This document shows positions 25,050 through 33,412 of a stretch of 64,000 nucleotides of DNA, piece after piece; position 1 is the stretch's first letter; the number at the start of each line of letters is the position of its first letter. This DNA is from Bradyrhizobium lablabi (GTDB lineage Bacteria; Pseudomonadota; Alphaproteobacteria; Rhizobiales; Xanthobacteraceae): NCBI RefSeq assembly GCF_018131005.1, contig NZ_JAFCJK010000015.1, forward strand, positions 1-64,000, in the 5' to 3' direction. The translations under genes and the position numbers were made by a program. Under the pieces are notes generated by a model that was not told the origin of the DNA, searched no databases, and saw only the letters and a list, made by a program, of their open reading frames with translations.

Positions 25050-26375
25050 ATGAAGGCGCTCGCGGAGCAGATCGGCGACATCGACGGCGTCAATATCTAT
25101 GGCCGTGTGGTGGGTGTGCGCGGGCTGATGGTGGAGATCGCAGGCCCGATCCATGCGATGTCGGTCGGCGCACGCATCGTGATCGACGTCGGCGGCAACC
25201 GCTTCATCGCGGCCGAGGTGATCGGCTTTTCCGGCAGCAATGCTGTCGTGATGCCGTTCGGCGGTCTCGATGGTGTGAGGCGCGGCTGCCGTGCGGTCAT
25301 CGCCAATGCGGCGAGCCAGGTGCGGCCGTCGCCCTCATGGCTCGGCCGCGTCGTCAATGCGATGGGCGAGCCGATCGACGGCAAGGGGCCGCTGCCGCAG
25401 GGCGCTTCGCCGATGGCTTACCGCAACTCGCCGCCGCCTGCGCATTCGCGCAAGCGGGTCGGCGCGCCGCTCGATCTCGGCGTGCGCGCGCTCAACACCT
25501 TCCTCACCTGTTGCCGCGGCCAGCGTCTCGGCATCTTCGCGGGCTCCGGCGTCGGCAAATCGGTGCTGCTGTCGATGCTGGCACGCAATGTCGATGCCGA
25601 CATCACAGTCATCGGGCTGATCGGCGAACGCGGCCGCGAGGTGCAGGAATTCCTGCAGGAAGACCTCGGCGAAGAGGGCCTCGCGCGCTCGGTCGTGGTG
25701 GTCGCAACGTCCGACGAACCGGCGCTGATGCGGCGGCAGGCGGCGTATCTGACGCTTGCGATATCGGAGTATTTCCGCGACGAGGACAAGGACGTGCTGT
25801 GCCTGATGGACTCCGTGACGCGCTTTGCAATGGCGCAGCGCGAGATCGGCCTGTCCGCCGGCGAGCCGCCGACCGCCAAGGGCTATACGCCGACGGTATT
25901 CACCGAATTGCCGAAGCTGCTGGAGCGCGCGGGGCCTGGGACCGGCGTCGGCACCATCACCGCGGTCTTCACGGTGCTTGTCGATGGCGACGATCATAAC
26001 GAGCCGATCGCGGACGCGGTGCGTGGCATCCTCGACGGCCATATCGTGATGCAGCGCTCGATCGCCGAGCGGGGGCGCTATCCTGCGATCAATATTCTCA
26101 AGTCGGTCTCGCGGACCATGCCGCGTTCTGCCGATCCCGATTTCCTCCCGGCCATCACCAAGGCAAGGCAAGTCATGGCGACCTACGCCGATATGGAGGA
26201 ACTGATCCGGCTCGGTGCCTACCGGGCCGGCTCCAGCGCCGAGGTTGACGAGGCGATCCGCCTGCACGAACCGCTGGAAGCATTCCTGAACCAGTCCAAG
26301 GGCGAATCCTGCACCGTTGGCGATGGCTACCGCCAACTGGCGCAAATCCTCTCGGGTTTGGAAACGGAACGCTAA
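25050..26375 (+). CDS. fliI: Flagellar export ATPase FliI
   Basis: A 441-residue F1-beta-like ATPase. Walker A is in GIFAGSGVGKSVLLSML; LIGERGREVQEFLQEDLG and the Walker B-type DVLCLMDSVTRFAMAQREIGLSAGEPPTAKGY are the standard type III export ATPase blocks. An N-terminal beta-barrel (IYGRVVGVRGLMVEI) precedes them. It drives export of flagellar subunits together with FliJ, encoded next. The direction is divergent from ctrA. Confidence 0.93.
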   Translation: MKALAEQIGDIDGVNIYGRVVGVRGLMVEIAGPIHAMSVGARIVIDVGGNRFIAAEVIGFSGSNAVVMPFGGLDGVRRGCRAVIANAASQVRPSPSWLGRVVNAMGEPIDGKGPLPQGASPMAYRNSPPPAHSRKRVGAPLDLGVRALNTFLTCCRGQRLGIFAGSGVGKSVLLSMLARNVDADITVIGLIGERGREVQEFLQEDLGEEGLARSVVVVATSDEPALMRRQAAYLTLAISEYFRDEDKDVLCLMDSVTRFAMAQREIGLSAGEPPTAKGYTPTVFTELPKLLERAGPGTGVGTITAVFTVLVDGDDHNEPIADAVRGILDGHIVMQRSIAERGRYPAINILKSVSRTMPRSADPDFLPAITKARQVMATYADMEELIRLGAYRAGSSAEVDEAIRLHEPLEAFLNQSKGESCTVGDGYRQLAQILSGLETER

Positions 26376-26486
26376 CTTTGTCGGGCCAATATCATCGGCG
26401 GTACATCATTAGCGATGCCGGCGGGGCCCAGGGGGAGCCGGCTCTGTCCCGCGTTCCAAATCGGGACTTCTGGGGAGTACGAGTCG

Positions 26487-26906
26487 ATGAAGTCACGTGA
26501 AACGCTGATCCGCCTGAAGAAATTTCAGGTCGACGAAAAGCGCCGCAGGGTCGCCCAGATCGAAGGCATGATCGCCGATTTCCAACGCATGTCGGTGGAG
26601 CTCGAGCGCGAAATCCAGGTCGAGCAGGAGCGGGCCGGGATCAATGATCCCAGCCATTTCGCCTATCCGACCTACGCCAAGGCTGCGATCCAGCGCCGCG
26701 AGAACCTGACCCGCTCCGCCGACGAGTTGCGCGCCCAACTCGAGGATGCCAAGGCGCTGCTGTCGGAAGCCTTCGAGGAGTTGAAGAAGGTCGAACTTCT
26801 CGACGAGCGTGACCAGGCACGCGAGCGCGCCGAAGAGAGCGCGCGCGAGCAGGCCGACATGGATTCGATAGGCTTGATGCGCGCACGGCTCGGTGTCATC
26901 GCCTGA
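26487..26906 (+). CDS. fliJ: Flagellar export chaperone FliJ
   Basis: A 139-residue, almost wholly coiled-coil protein, KSRETLIRLKKFQVDEKRRRVAQIE at the start, as expected for FliJ, which stimulates the FliI ring. GGGGAG precedes the ATG at 26487. An in-frame upstream Met at 26415 is not supported. Position after fliI is the main evidence along with the coiled coil. Confidence 0.8.
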   Translation: MKSRETLIRLKKFQVDEKRRRVAQIEGMIADFQRMSVELEREIQVEQERAGINDPSHFAYPTYAKAAIQRRENLTRSADELRAQLEDAKALLSEAFEELKKVELLDERDQARERAEESAREQADMDSIGLMRARLGVIA

Positions 26907-26934
26907 CCCGCTTCGTCTGCGCCGCACGACAATG

Positions 26935-26962
26935 AAACCCGGGCCTCACGGTCCGGGTTTTT
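26935..26962 (+). terminator. Terminator after fliI-fliJ
   Basis: The stem AAACCCGGGCC/GGTCCGGGTTT (one G-U pair, 4-nt loop) ends in TTTTT, 30 bp after the fliJ stop. Confidence 0.8.
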
Positions 26963-27096
26963 GCTTGGCGATGTCCATAAGCGAGCCACTGGTGAACTAT
27001 CAGGCCACAAACTATGCTACGACCGGGCGGGACACATTCGGGCGACAAGACCATTGGCAACGAGCCGACGAGGAAGCGAGATTTGGGGGACGCTGG

Positions 27097-27642
27097 ATGT
27101 TGACGCCAGCTGAGCTGGTCTGGCTGATCGCTGCCGTTGCGAAAGGAGATCAGGCCGCTTTTGAGCGCCTTTACGCCGCCACGCGCGCGAAACTCTTCGG
27201 CGTCGTGCTGCGTATCTTGCGGCGACAGGACCTCGCCGAGGAGGTCATTCAGGAGGCCTACGTCAAGATCTGGAATAGCGCCGGCCAGTTCAATCCAGCC
27301 CTGTCTTCGCCGATCACATGGATGGTTTCGATCGCGCGTAACCGCGCCATCGACGTGGTGCGCAAGAAGAGCGAGGTCTCGCTGGAGGAGGAGCCGGCAG
27401 CGATGGAGGTGGCTGCTGAATCGTCCGATCCGCTGGCGCGCCGGGAGATGACAGAAGAGTTGAGGCGGTTGTTGGAGTGCATCGGTCGCCTGGCGCCGGA
27501 TCGGCAGAAGCTCGTTCTGCTCGCCTATTACAATGGCTGGAGCCGTGAACAACTTGCCGCAAAGTTCGAGACGCCGGTGAATACGGTGAAGACGTGGCTG
27601 CGCCGCAGCATGATGGACATCCGGGAGTGCCTTGGACTTTAG
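27097..27642 (+). CDS. ECF-type RNA polymerase sigma factor
   Basis: A 181-residue two-domain sigma factor. Region 2 reads FERLYAATRAKLFGVVLRILRRQDLAEEVIQEAYVKIW...SPITWMVSIARNRAIDVVRK; region 4 reads LAPDRQKLVLLAYYNGWSREQLAAKFETPVNTVKTWLRR. GGGGGA precedes the ATG at 27097; the longer frame to 26971 adds a segment unlike sigma region 1. It is paired with the anti-sigma gene 80 bp downstream, the SigK/RskA arrangement. It is not EcfG, since no phyR/nepR gene is nearby. Confidence 0.85.
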   Translation: MLTPAELVWLIAAVAKGDQAAFERLYAATRAKLFGVVLRILRRQDLAEEVIQEAYVKIWNSAGQFNPALSSPITWMVSIARNRAIDVVRKKSEVSLEEEPAAMEVAAESSDPLARREMTEELRRLLECIGRLAPDRQKLVLLAYYNGWSREQLAAKFETPVNTVKTWLRRSMMDIRECLGL

Positions 27643-27725
27643 AGCATGAAGAGATTGATCCTCACTCGCACCACATCGATCTTTCGCGTCTCGCCTCGCG
27701 GGGCAGGCGATAGCGGACGACGTTG

Positions 27726-28601
27726 ATGGCCTATAGCGAAGACGATATCGCGCTCGCTGCGGAATATGCGCTCGGGACCCTCGATGCGCAGGAGCGCGCG
27801 CAGGTCGAGGCCATGATGGCCGCCGACAGCGAATTCAGCGCGATCGTCCGGGCGTGGGAGTACAGGCTCGGCTCGCTGAATCAGATGGTCGGCTCGATCG
27901 AGCCACGCCCGATCGTGTGGGAGAACATCAAGGCGGCGATCGGACATTCCGCCGAGCCGCAAGCGCCGCTGGCGCTGCCTGAGCCGCCGTTGCCGTCGCC
28001 GCGGGCCGAGCCGGACGAAATCCGGCCAGCTTCTGCCATCGCCGACGACAATGTCGTTTATCTCTCGGCGCGCATCAGGCGCTGGCGCACGATCGCGTCC
28101 GCCGCGAGCGCGGTCGCAGCCGCGTTGCTGCTGACGCTCGGTCTTCAGATCTACCATCCCGATGCCTTGCCCGACCGCATCCGGCCGAAGCCGCGCACAG
28201 AGATCGTCGAGGTAAAGACGCCGCCCCCGCAATCATCCGCGCAGTACGTCGCGCTGCTGCAGAAAGACGCAAGCTCGCCGGCCTTCATCCTCACGGTCGA
28301 CGCCGCCAGCAAGACCTTCACCGTGCGCAAAGTGGGTGCCGAAGCTGAGCCGGGCAAGAGCTTCGAGCTCTGGCTGATCTCCGACAAGCTGCCGCAGCCG
28401 CGCTCGCTTGGTGTGATCGGCGCCAGCGACTTTACTGCGCGACCGGCGCTGTCGTCCTACGATGCCGGCATGATCAACGACGCCACCTATGCGGTGACCG
28501 TCGAGCAGGCTGGCGGGTCACCGAGCGGCCAGCCGACCTCGGCGCCGATCTTCACGGGGAAGCTGATCGAAACCGTGCCGGGCGCGTCTGTGCCACGCTA
28601 A
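27726..28601 (+). CDS. Membrane anti-sigma factor, RskA type
   Basis: A 291-residue protein. The cytoplasmic N-terminus (DDIALAAEYALGTLDAQERAQVEAMMAAD) is the RskA anti-sigma domain. A single transmembrane helix around 118-140 follows (RTIASAASAVAAALLLTLGLQIY). The C-terminal periplasmic part contains the anti-sigma-K pattern FELWLISDKLPQPRSLGVIG. It should hold the adjacent sigma factor until a periplasmic signal releases it. No zinc HxxxCxxC motif is seen, as usual for RskA. Confidence 0.85.
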   Translation: MAYSEDDIALAAEYALGTLDAQERAQVEAMMAADSEFSAIVRAWEYRLGSLNQMVGSIEPRPIVWENIKAAIGHSAEPQAPLALPEPPLPSPRAEPDEIRPASAIADDNVVYLSARIRRWRTIASAASAVAAALLLTLGLQIYHPDALPDRIRPKPRTEIVEVKTPPPQSSAQYVALLQKDASSPAFILTVDAASKTFTVRKVGAEAEPGKSFELWLISDKLPQPRSLGVIGASDFTARPALSSYDAGMINDATYAVTVEQAGGSPSGQPTSAPIFTGKLIETVPGASVPR

Positions 28602-28743
28602 AGCGCGATGAGATTGGATTAGGCTGGGTCGTCATCGCGTTTTAAAGCATCCTCGCTCAATCAGATCGCGTCCCGCGGCAACATGCGTTCGCGGCACCTC
28701 GGGAACAGGTCTGCGTGCGGGTTGGCCCAACATATAAAAAAAG

Positions 28744-28770
28744 AAAACGCCCGTGGGGAGCGGGCGTTTT
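28744..28770 (-). terminator. Strong hairpin terminator
   Basis: AAAACGCCCG/CGGGCGTTTT with a 7-nt loop. On the minus strand it is followed by TTTTCTTTTTTT-rich sequence, so it fits the end of the minus-strand gene at 28869, and it may also stop read-through from the anti-sigma gene. Confidence 0.75.
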
Positions 28771-28868
28771 CAACAGTCAACTTGGGGGTAGTTGGGGGTC
28801 TTAAATATCCACGTAACGACTTTGGGGGGCTATAAAGACGCTACGTGAATTCCGTGAAATTCTCCTCG

Positions 28869-29069
28869 TTAGCGGACCAGGGCGTTGGACGAACTGGTGA
28901 CCACGACCGGCTTGCCGGCCTTCATCACCCGCGCGGTCTGGGTATAACCCTCGTCCGAGCTGTTACGCGCCGAGATACCGAAACCAGCGACCAGGATGCC
29001 CGCAATCAGAGCCACGACCACGATCTTGAGATGCGTGGTTCGATCAGCGCTATAGATCGAGTGGTTCAT
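28869..29069 (-). CDS. Small single-pass membrane protein
   Basis: A 66-residue protein with a transmembrane helix at ~15-33 (LKIVVVALIAGILVAGFGI) and a short exported tail (TQTARVMKAGKPVVVTSSSN). GGAG lies upstream of the ATG. A consensus EcfG promoter sits 78 bp upstream, so it is probably stress-induced. I recognise the general type from bradyrhizobia but no function. Confidence 0.7.
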   Translation of the reverse strand: MNHSIYSADRTTHLKIVVVALIAGILVAGFGISARNSSDEGYTQTARVMKAGKPVVVTSSSNALVR

Positions 29070-29146
29070 GCAATGCTCCTGCCGCCCCCGGTCATACGGA
29101 TTTGTCTAGGACATCCGTCGCCGGGTTCATCGTCTCGCGCCTTCAC

Positions 29147-29172
29147 AACGTAAGATTTGCCAATTCCGTTCC
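29147..29172 (-). promoter_or_regulatory. EcfG promoter, minus strand
   Basis: On the minus strand: GGAAC (29172-29168), 17-bp spacer, CGTT (29150-29147), an exact consensus match directed at the 66-residue membrane protein gene. Between it and flhA (29173-29466) I see no gene. Confidence 0.7.
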
Positions 29173-29466
29173 CCAGAGGCGATCACAAGGCGGTGAAAAG
29201 ACTTGAACGGGCGCGAGCAGGAAGGATCGCCCTAAACGCGAAGAGACAAAAAATATACATTATACCAAACCGTTATCTTGAAAGTCCGAGGTGCGTTGTG
29301 TTGTCGCCGGCGGACTCCGTCCGCCGGCAGGCTTCGCATAAATCATTTGCCTGTAGCGAAAAAACCGCTCTCACCGCTGGTGCTGATTTGGGGCGTATCG
29401 CTCGGTTCCCCTCGAAAGAAGAGCGCCAATCCGCCGGGCTGAGGCTTGATCCCGGAAACGCGCGCT

Positions 29467-31596
29467 CTAGACACTGCCGACCGTCTTCAGCCGGGCGCGG
29501 GGATGAATCTCCGCCTGGGAAAGTACCGTGGTCTGCGAGCGGAAACGCTCGACCAGCGAGCGCACGAACGGGCGAACTGCCGCCGAGGTCACCAGCACCG
29601 GCGCCTCGCCCTCACGCGCCGCCTGTTCGAACACATTGCGCACCGCGGTCATGAATTCCGAGAGCTTCGAGGGCTGCATCGCAAGGCTCCGGTCGTCGCC
29701 CTGGCCCACGATCGACTCGGCGAACGCCTGCTCCCAGCGCGCGGACAGTGCGATCAGCGGCAAATAGCCGTTTGGCGAGGTGTTCTGGGCGCAGATCTGG
29801 CGCGCCAGCCGGGCGCGCACGTGCTCGACCATGGTCGCCGGATTGCGGGAGAACGCCAGCGCGTCGGCGATGCCTTCCAGGATGGTCGAGAGATCGCGGA
29901 TCGAGATGCGTTCGGCGAGCAGCAGTTGCAGCACGCGCTGGATGCCCGACACCGTGACCTGGCTCGGCACGATGTCCTTGATCAGTTCGCCCTGTTCCTT
30001 CGGCAGTTCCTTGAGCAGCTTCTGCACCTCGCCGTAGGAAAGCAGGTCCGCCATGTTGGCCTTGAGCAGTTCGGTCAGATGTGTCGACAGCACGGTGGCG
30101 GCGTCGACCACGGTATAGCCCTTCAGCGAGGCCTCTTCCTTGAGGCCGGCATCGACCCAGGTTGCGGGCAGGCCGAAGGTCGGCTCGATGGTGTGGATGC
30201 CCGGTACCTGCACCTGGTTGCCGGCAGGGTCCATGACCATGAATTGGTTCGGCCAGATCTTGCCGGTGCCGGCATCGACCTCCTTGATCCGGATCACGTA
30301 GCTGTTCGCCTCGAGCTGCACATTGTCCAGGATGCGCACCGCCGGCATCACGAAACCCATCTCGACCGCAAGCGAGCGGCGCAGCGCCTTGATCTGCTCG
30401 GTGAGGCGGTCGGTGCCATCCGGGCCGTTGACGAGCGGCAACAGCGCGTAGCCGAGCTCGATCTTGAGGTCGTCGATCTTCAGCGCCGCGGAGATCGGTT
30501 CCTCCGCGGTTGCCGCGGCGGCTGCGGCCGAGGCCGGGGCGGCGGCAGCGGCGTCTGCGCTCGCCTTGGCGACTCGCTGCTGCTTGCGCGCGGTCCACGC
30601 GAGCGCGGCGGCGCCGGAACCGAGCGCGAGGAAGGGGAGCATCGGAATGCCTGGCAGAAGCGATAGCACGATCATCACGCCCGCCGACATGCCGAGCGCC
30701 TGCGGATAGCCGGAGAGCTGGCGCATCAGCGCCTTGTCGGCGGCGCCGGTAATGCCGGCCTTGGAGACCAGAAGGCCCGCGGCGGTCGACACGATCAGGG
30801 CCGGCACCTGCGTGACCAGGCCGTCGCCGACGGTCAGCACGGTGTAGGTGCGGGCGGCCTCGCCGAAGGAGAGACCCTGCTGGGCGACACCGATGATGAT
30901 GCCGCCGATGATGTTGATGAACACGATCAGGAGGCCGGCGATGGCGTCGCCGCGGACGAATTTCGAGGCACCGTCCATGGCGCCGAAGAAACCGCTTTCG
31001 TCCTCCAGCGCCTTGCGCCGTTCCTTCGCGGTTTTCTCGTCGATCAGGCCGGCGGACAGGTCGGCGTCGATCGCCATCTGCTTGCCGGGCATCGAGTCCA
31101 GTTGGAAACGCGCCGCAACTTCGGCGATGCGGCCGGAACCCTTGGTGATGACGACGAAGTTCACGATCACCAGGATCGCGAACACGATGATGCCGATCAC
31201 GAAGTTGCCGCCCATCACGAAGTTGCCGAAGGCTTCGATGACGTGGCCGGCAGCCGCCGTACCCTCATGACCGTGCGACAGGATCAGACGCGTCGAGGCC
31301 ATGTTCAGCGACAGCCGCAGCATGGTCGAGATCAAGAGGATGGTCGGAAACGACGAGAATTCCAGCGGCGCCTGGATGAACAGCGAGGTCATCAGGATCA
31401 GCACCGAGACTGTGATCGAGACCGCCAGGAACAGGTCGAGCACGATCGAGGGCAGCGGCAGGATCAGCACCACCAGGATGGTGAGGATGCCGAACGCCAG
31501 CGCGATGTCGCCGCGCTTCAGGATGTTGCCGATCTCAGTGAGGGAGGGCAGCCCGCCCCCGGTCATTGAGCCCTGTCCCGCCGTGACGTCGACCAT
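29467..31596 (-). CDS. flhA: Flagellar export gate protein FlhA
   Basis: A 709-residue protein. The N-terminal half has about eight transmembrane helices. It includes PLPSIVLDLFLAVSITVSVLIL, the FHIPEP-type cytoplasmic loop region (RFQLDSMPGKQMAIDADLSAGLIDEKTA) and SFGEAARTYTVLTVGDGLVTQVPALIVSTAAG. The C-terminal half is the soluble docking domain (RIRDLSTILEGIA-like ISIRDLSTILEGIADALA). GGGGGGAG precedes the ATG at 31596; an upstream Met at 31743 adds an unlikely 49 residues. It forms the nonameric gate of the flagellar type III apparatus. Confidence 0.93.
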   Translation of the reverse strand: MVDVTAGQGSMTGGGLPSLTEIGNILKRGDIALAFGILTILVVLILPLPSIVLDLFLAVSITVSVLILMTSLFIQAPLEFSSFPTILLISTMLRLSLNMASTRLILSHGHEGTAAAGHVIEAFGNFVMGGNFVIGIIVFAILVIVNFVVITKGSGRIAEVAARFQLDSMPGKQMAIDADLSAGLIDEKTAKERRKALEDESGFFGAMDGASKFVRGDAIAGLLIVFINIIGGIIIGVAQQGLSFGEAARTYTVLTVGDGLVTQVPALIVSTAAGLLVSKAGITGAADKALMRQLSGYPQALGMSAGVMIVLSLLPGIPMLPFLALGSGAAALAWTARKQQRVAKASADAAAAAPASAAAAAATAEEPISAALKIDDLKIELGYALLPLVNGPDGTDRLTEQIKALRRSLAVEMGFVMPAVRILDNVQLEANSYVIRIKEVDAGTGKIWPNQFMVMDPAGNQVQVPGIHTIEPTFGLPATWVDAGLKEEASLKGYTVVDAATVLSTHLTELLKANMADLLSYGEVQKLLKELPKEQGELIKDIVPSQVTVSGIQRVLQLLLAERISIRDLSTILEGIADALAFSRNPATMVEHVRARLARQICAQNTSPNGYLPLIALSARWEQAFAESIVGQGDDRSLAMQPSKLSEFMTAVRNVFEQAAREGEAPVLVTSAAVRPFVRSLVERFRSQTTVLSQAEIHPRARLKTVGSV

Positions 31597-31768
31597 GCTC
31601 GCCGGCTCCCCCCGCGAATGACGGCTGCGGCCGCCAAACGTCTGCGCGGCGGCCGAAGGACCACCGTTCCGAAAGTGAGGCACCGCACTGGCGTCCACGG
31701 GGGTCTCCTCCCGTCCCACGCGATCGACGACACTCGACTTCACTGGGCAATTTTTGCCCGGTGTATGG

Positions 31769-31783
31769 TTAGCAAACGGTTAA
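31769..31783 (-). promoter_or_regulatory. Candidate CtrA box upstream of flhA
   Basis: On the minus strand TTAA-CCGTTTG-CTAA, one mismatch from TTAA-N7-TTAA, 173 bp before the flhA start. A short hairpin GGGCAA-TTT-TTGCCC lies at 31745-31759 between the box and the gene. Confidence 0.4.
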
Positions 31784-31859
31784 TGGGGGTGCGTCCGACG
31801 GTGTCATTTCCGGCAGCCGCTGTAGTGGGCCGCCGTCGCAGTCCGGCCTGCCCAGGCGG

Positions 31860-32156
31860 CTATCTCAGGGCGCCGAGCACGGCGCCCGACGCGGCAATGA
31901 CGCCCAGCACGATGACGCTCGCGCGCCACAGGAACTGCCGCCGCGCGTCGCGCCGATCGTGGAAGGCCAGCCAGTCGCGGACAAATCCGGCAGGGATGTC
32001 AAACACCACCGCGGGCTCCTCGCCATGATGGGTCTCGTGTTCGCAGTACATCGTCCTGACGGTCGGCACGCCCAGCCGCTCGAGCTCGCAATGCCATCGC
32101 CAGGCATGCTCGCCGTTGGCCCAGCGATTTTCGAAGGGGATGACGTGTGATTCCAT
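31860..32156 (-). CDS. Small protein with C-terminal membrane helix
   Basis: A 98-residue protein. The soluble part (ANGEHAWRWHCELERLGVPTVRTMYCEHETHH) is rich in His, Trp and Cys and could bind metal. A C-terminal tail anchor follows (FLWRASVIVLGVIAASGAVLGALR). GGAGG at good spacing fixes the start at 32156; the open frame to 32297 has no site. I do not recognise the family. Confidence 0.6.
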   Translation of the reverse strand: MESHVIPFENRWANGEHAWRWHCELERLGVPTVRTMYCEHETHHGEEPAVVFDIPAGFVRDWLAFHDRRDARRQFLWRASVIVLGVIAASGAVLGALR

Positions 32157-32300
32157 GACGAGCCTCCGGCTCACCTCGAACCCACGCGGCAAGCTTAGCC
32201 GACTTTGCCAACCGGTGCGAGAGATCAGTCGTTCGCGCACGGCCGCTTGGATCATCTCGGCGATCATACGTCGGTTCAGATTGGCAAGGCCCAACACCGG

Positions 32301-32507
32301 TTATTTGACCGGTTCGATCCATTTGCGCCAATGCGTCGGTTGAACGTGGACGTGATTGTTTGAAACATCGACCCATTCGGCGCCGTCCCTGTGACAAGGG
32401 AATTCCAATGCGTGGACCATTCCATCGTAGGTCAGGACGCAGACTTCGAGACTCCGGTCCGATGGAGCAATTGAAACGGGCAACCATTCCGCGGGCAACG
32501 TATGCAT
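32301..32507 (-). CDS. Small DUF551-like protein
   Basis: A 68-residue protein with GGAGGG upstream of its ATG. Its layout, WLPVSIAPSDRSLEVCVLTYDGMVHALEFPC then a closing PTHWRKW, resembles DUF551 proteins (W...P...VL.Y.DG...THW), which occur in phages and bacteria without known function. It is 144 bp upstream of the gene ending at 31860 on the same strand. Confidence 0.6.
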   Translation of the reverse strand: MHTLPAEWLPVSIAPSDRSLEVCVLTYDGMVHALEFPCHRDGAEWVDVSNNHVHVQPTHWRKWIEPVK

Positions 32508-32878
32508 GATGTACCCTCCGGTGAAATGCGCTGCGATCCCTCAAGGTGTGAGGCGTCCGGCTTGGTACCAGCACGCGTTCCGCCATAGGCGGCCCCGCCG
32601 ATTTGCCGTGCACGATCCGCTGTCCCGACGCGTCACCAGACGATCATCACTCGGGCCGCGATTGGCAAGTGTGAACAAGGTCGCATCGCATCAAACTTTC
32701 ACGACAGCATGATCGTCGTCCAGCGATGGATATTCCGAGACGGCCGTTCACGATGTCTCATGCCGCACGCTCGAGCACGATCAACCAGGCCTGTCAGCGC
32801 TCCACGACAGTGAGCTGAACTTCCGGAGCCTATGCCCGACGAAAGGTAGAACTTGATCAATGCTTCTCGGGGGTTTCG
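32508..32878. other. Intergenic region without recognisable gene
   Basis: No protein, RNA or repeat is supported in this 371-bp stretch between the divergent genes starting at 32507 (minus) and 32879 (plus). It must hold both promoters, but none matches a consensus I can read. Confidence 0.5.
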
Positions 32879-33340
32879 ATGTCGAACCAAAGAGACTGCG
32901 CAGCGGCAATGACCGGCAGGCGTCGGCTTGGCAGTATCGGACTTGTCGCGATCGTGGCTCTTTCCTTCGCGACCATCGCCACGGCAAAGCTCCCGGGTGA
33001 CGAAGGCGCGATGATGCGCATGCTGGCGTGCGAAGGCGAGGGCGTCAGGATGGAGGTCTATGTGCCGCTTGCGGTCGCTGGTCACGGTATGCGCGCTGGC
33101 CAGACGGTGGCTGGCTACTACGCGCTCGATCTGACCGACGCCAACAAGGGAAAGCCGCTCGAGCCGGTGCGCGTCACCATGAGCGCCGACAAGAAGACCG
33201 TGATCGTCGATCAATACACAAGGGGCCTGCCGCCAACGCACGTCCCCGTCGGCGGTGGCACGGTCGATTTCGACCAGCGATTTGCCAAGAGCGCCAAATG
33301 CGGCCCGTTCCAGTCGCAGGATCCGAACTTCGGGAATTGA
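32879..33340 (+). CDS. Small exported protein of unknown function
   Basis: A 153-residue protein with an N-terminal signal-type helix (RLGSIGLVAIVALSFATIATA). The mature part is a likely beta-rich domain (VRMEVYVPLAVAGHGMRAGQTVAGYYALDLTDANKGK, then VRVTMSADKKTVIVDQYTRG) with a single pair of Cys far apart (LACEG, AKCGPF) that could be joined in the periplasm. GGGGG precedes the ATG; a second Met 10 codons in is also possible. No family recognised. Confidence 0.6.
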   Translation: MSNQRDCAAAMTGRRRLGSIGLVAIVALSFATIATAKLPGDEGAMMRMLACEGEGVRMEVYVPLAVAGHGMRAGQTVAGYYALDLTDANKGKPLEPVRVTMSADKKTVIVDQYTRGLPPTHVPVGGGTVDFDQRFAKSAKCGPFQSQDPNFGN

Positions 33341-33412
33341 CGCGCAAAGCTGGCGCTTGGGATTCCCGGCCTCGACGCAGGCCTCTCGGGAGCGGCGCCC
33401 CCTTGTCACTGC

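Noticed and set aside
27097..28601. Sigma/anti-sigma pair as the EcfG general stress system
   Set aside because: The partner is an RskA-type membrane anti-sigma factor, and neither PhyR nor NepR is encoded nearby; the EcfG promoters in the window are probably read by a sigma factor encoded elsewhere.
29446..30666. 406-codon plus-strand frame over flhA
   Set aside because: Antisense to an unmistakable FlhA; no motif or ribosome site.
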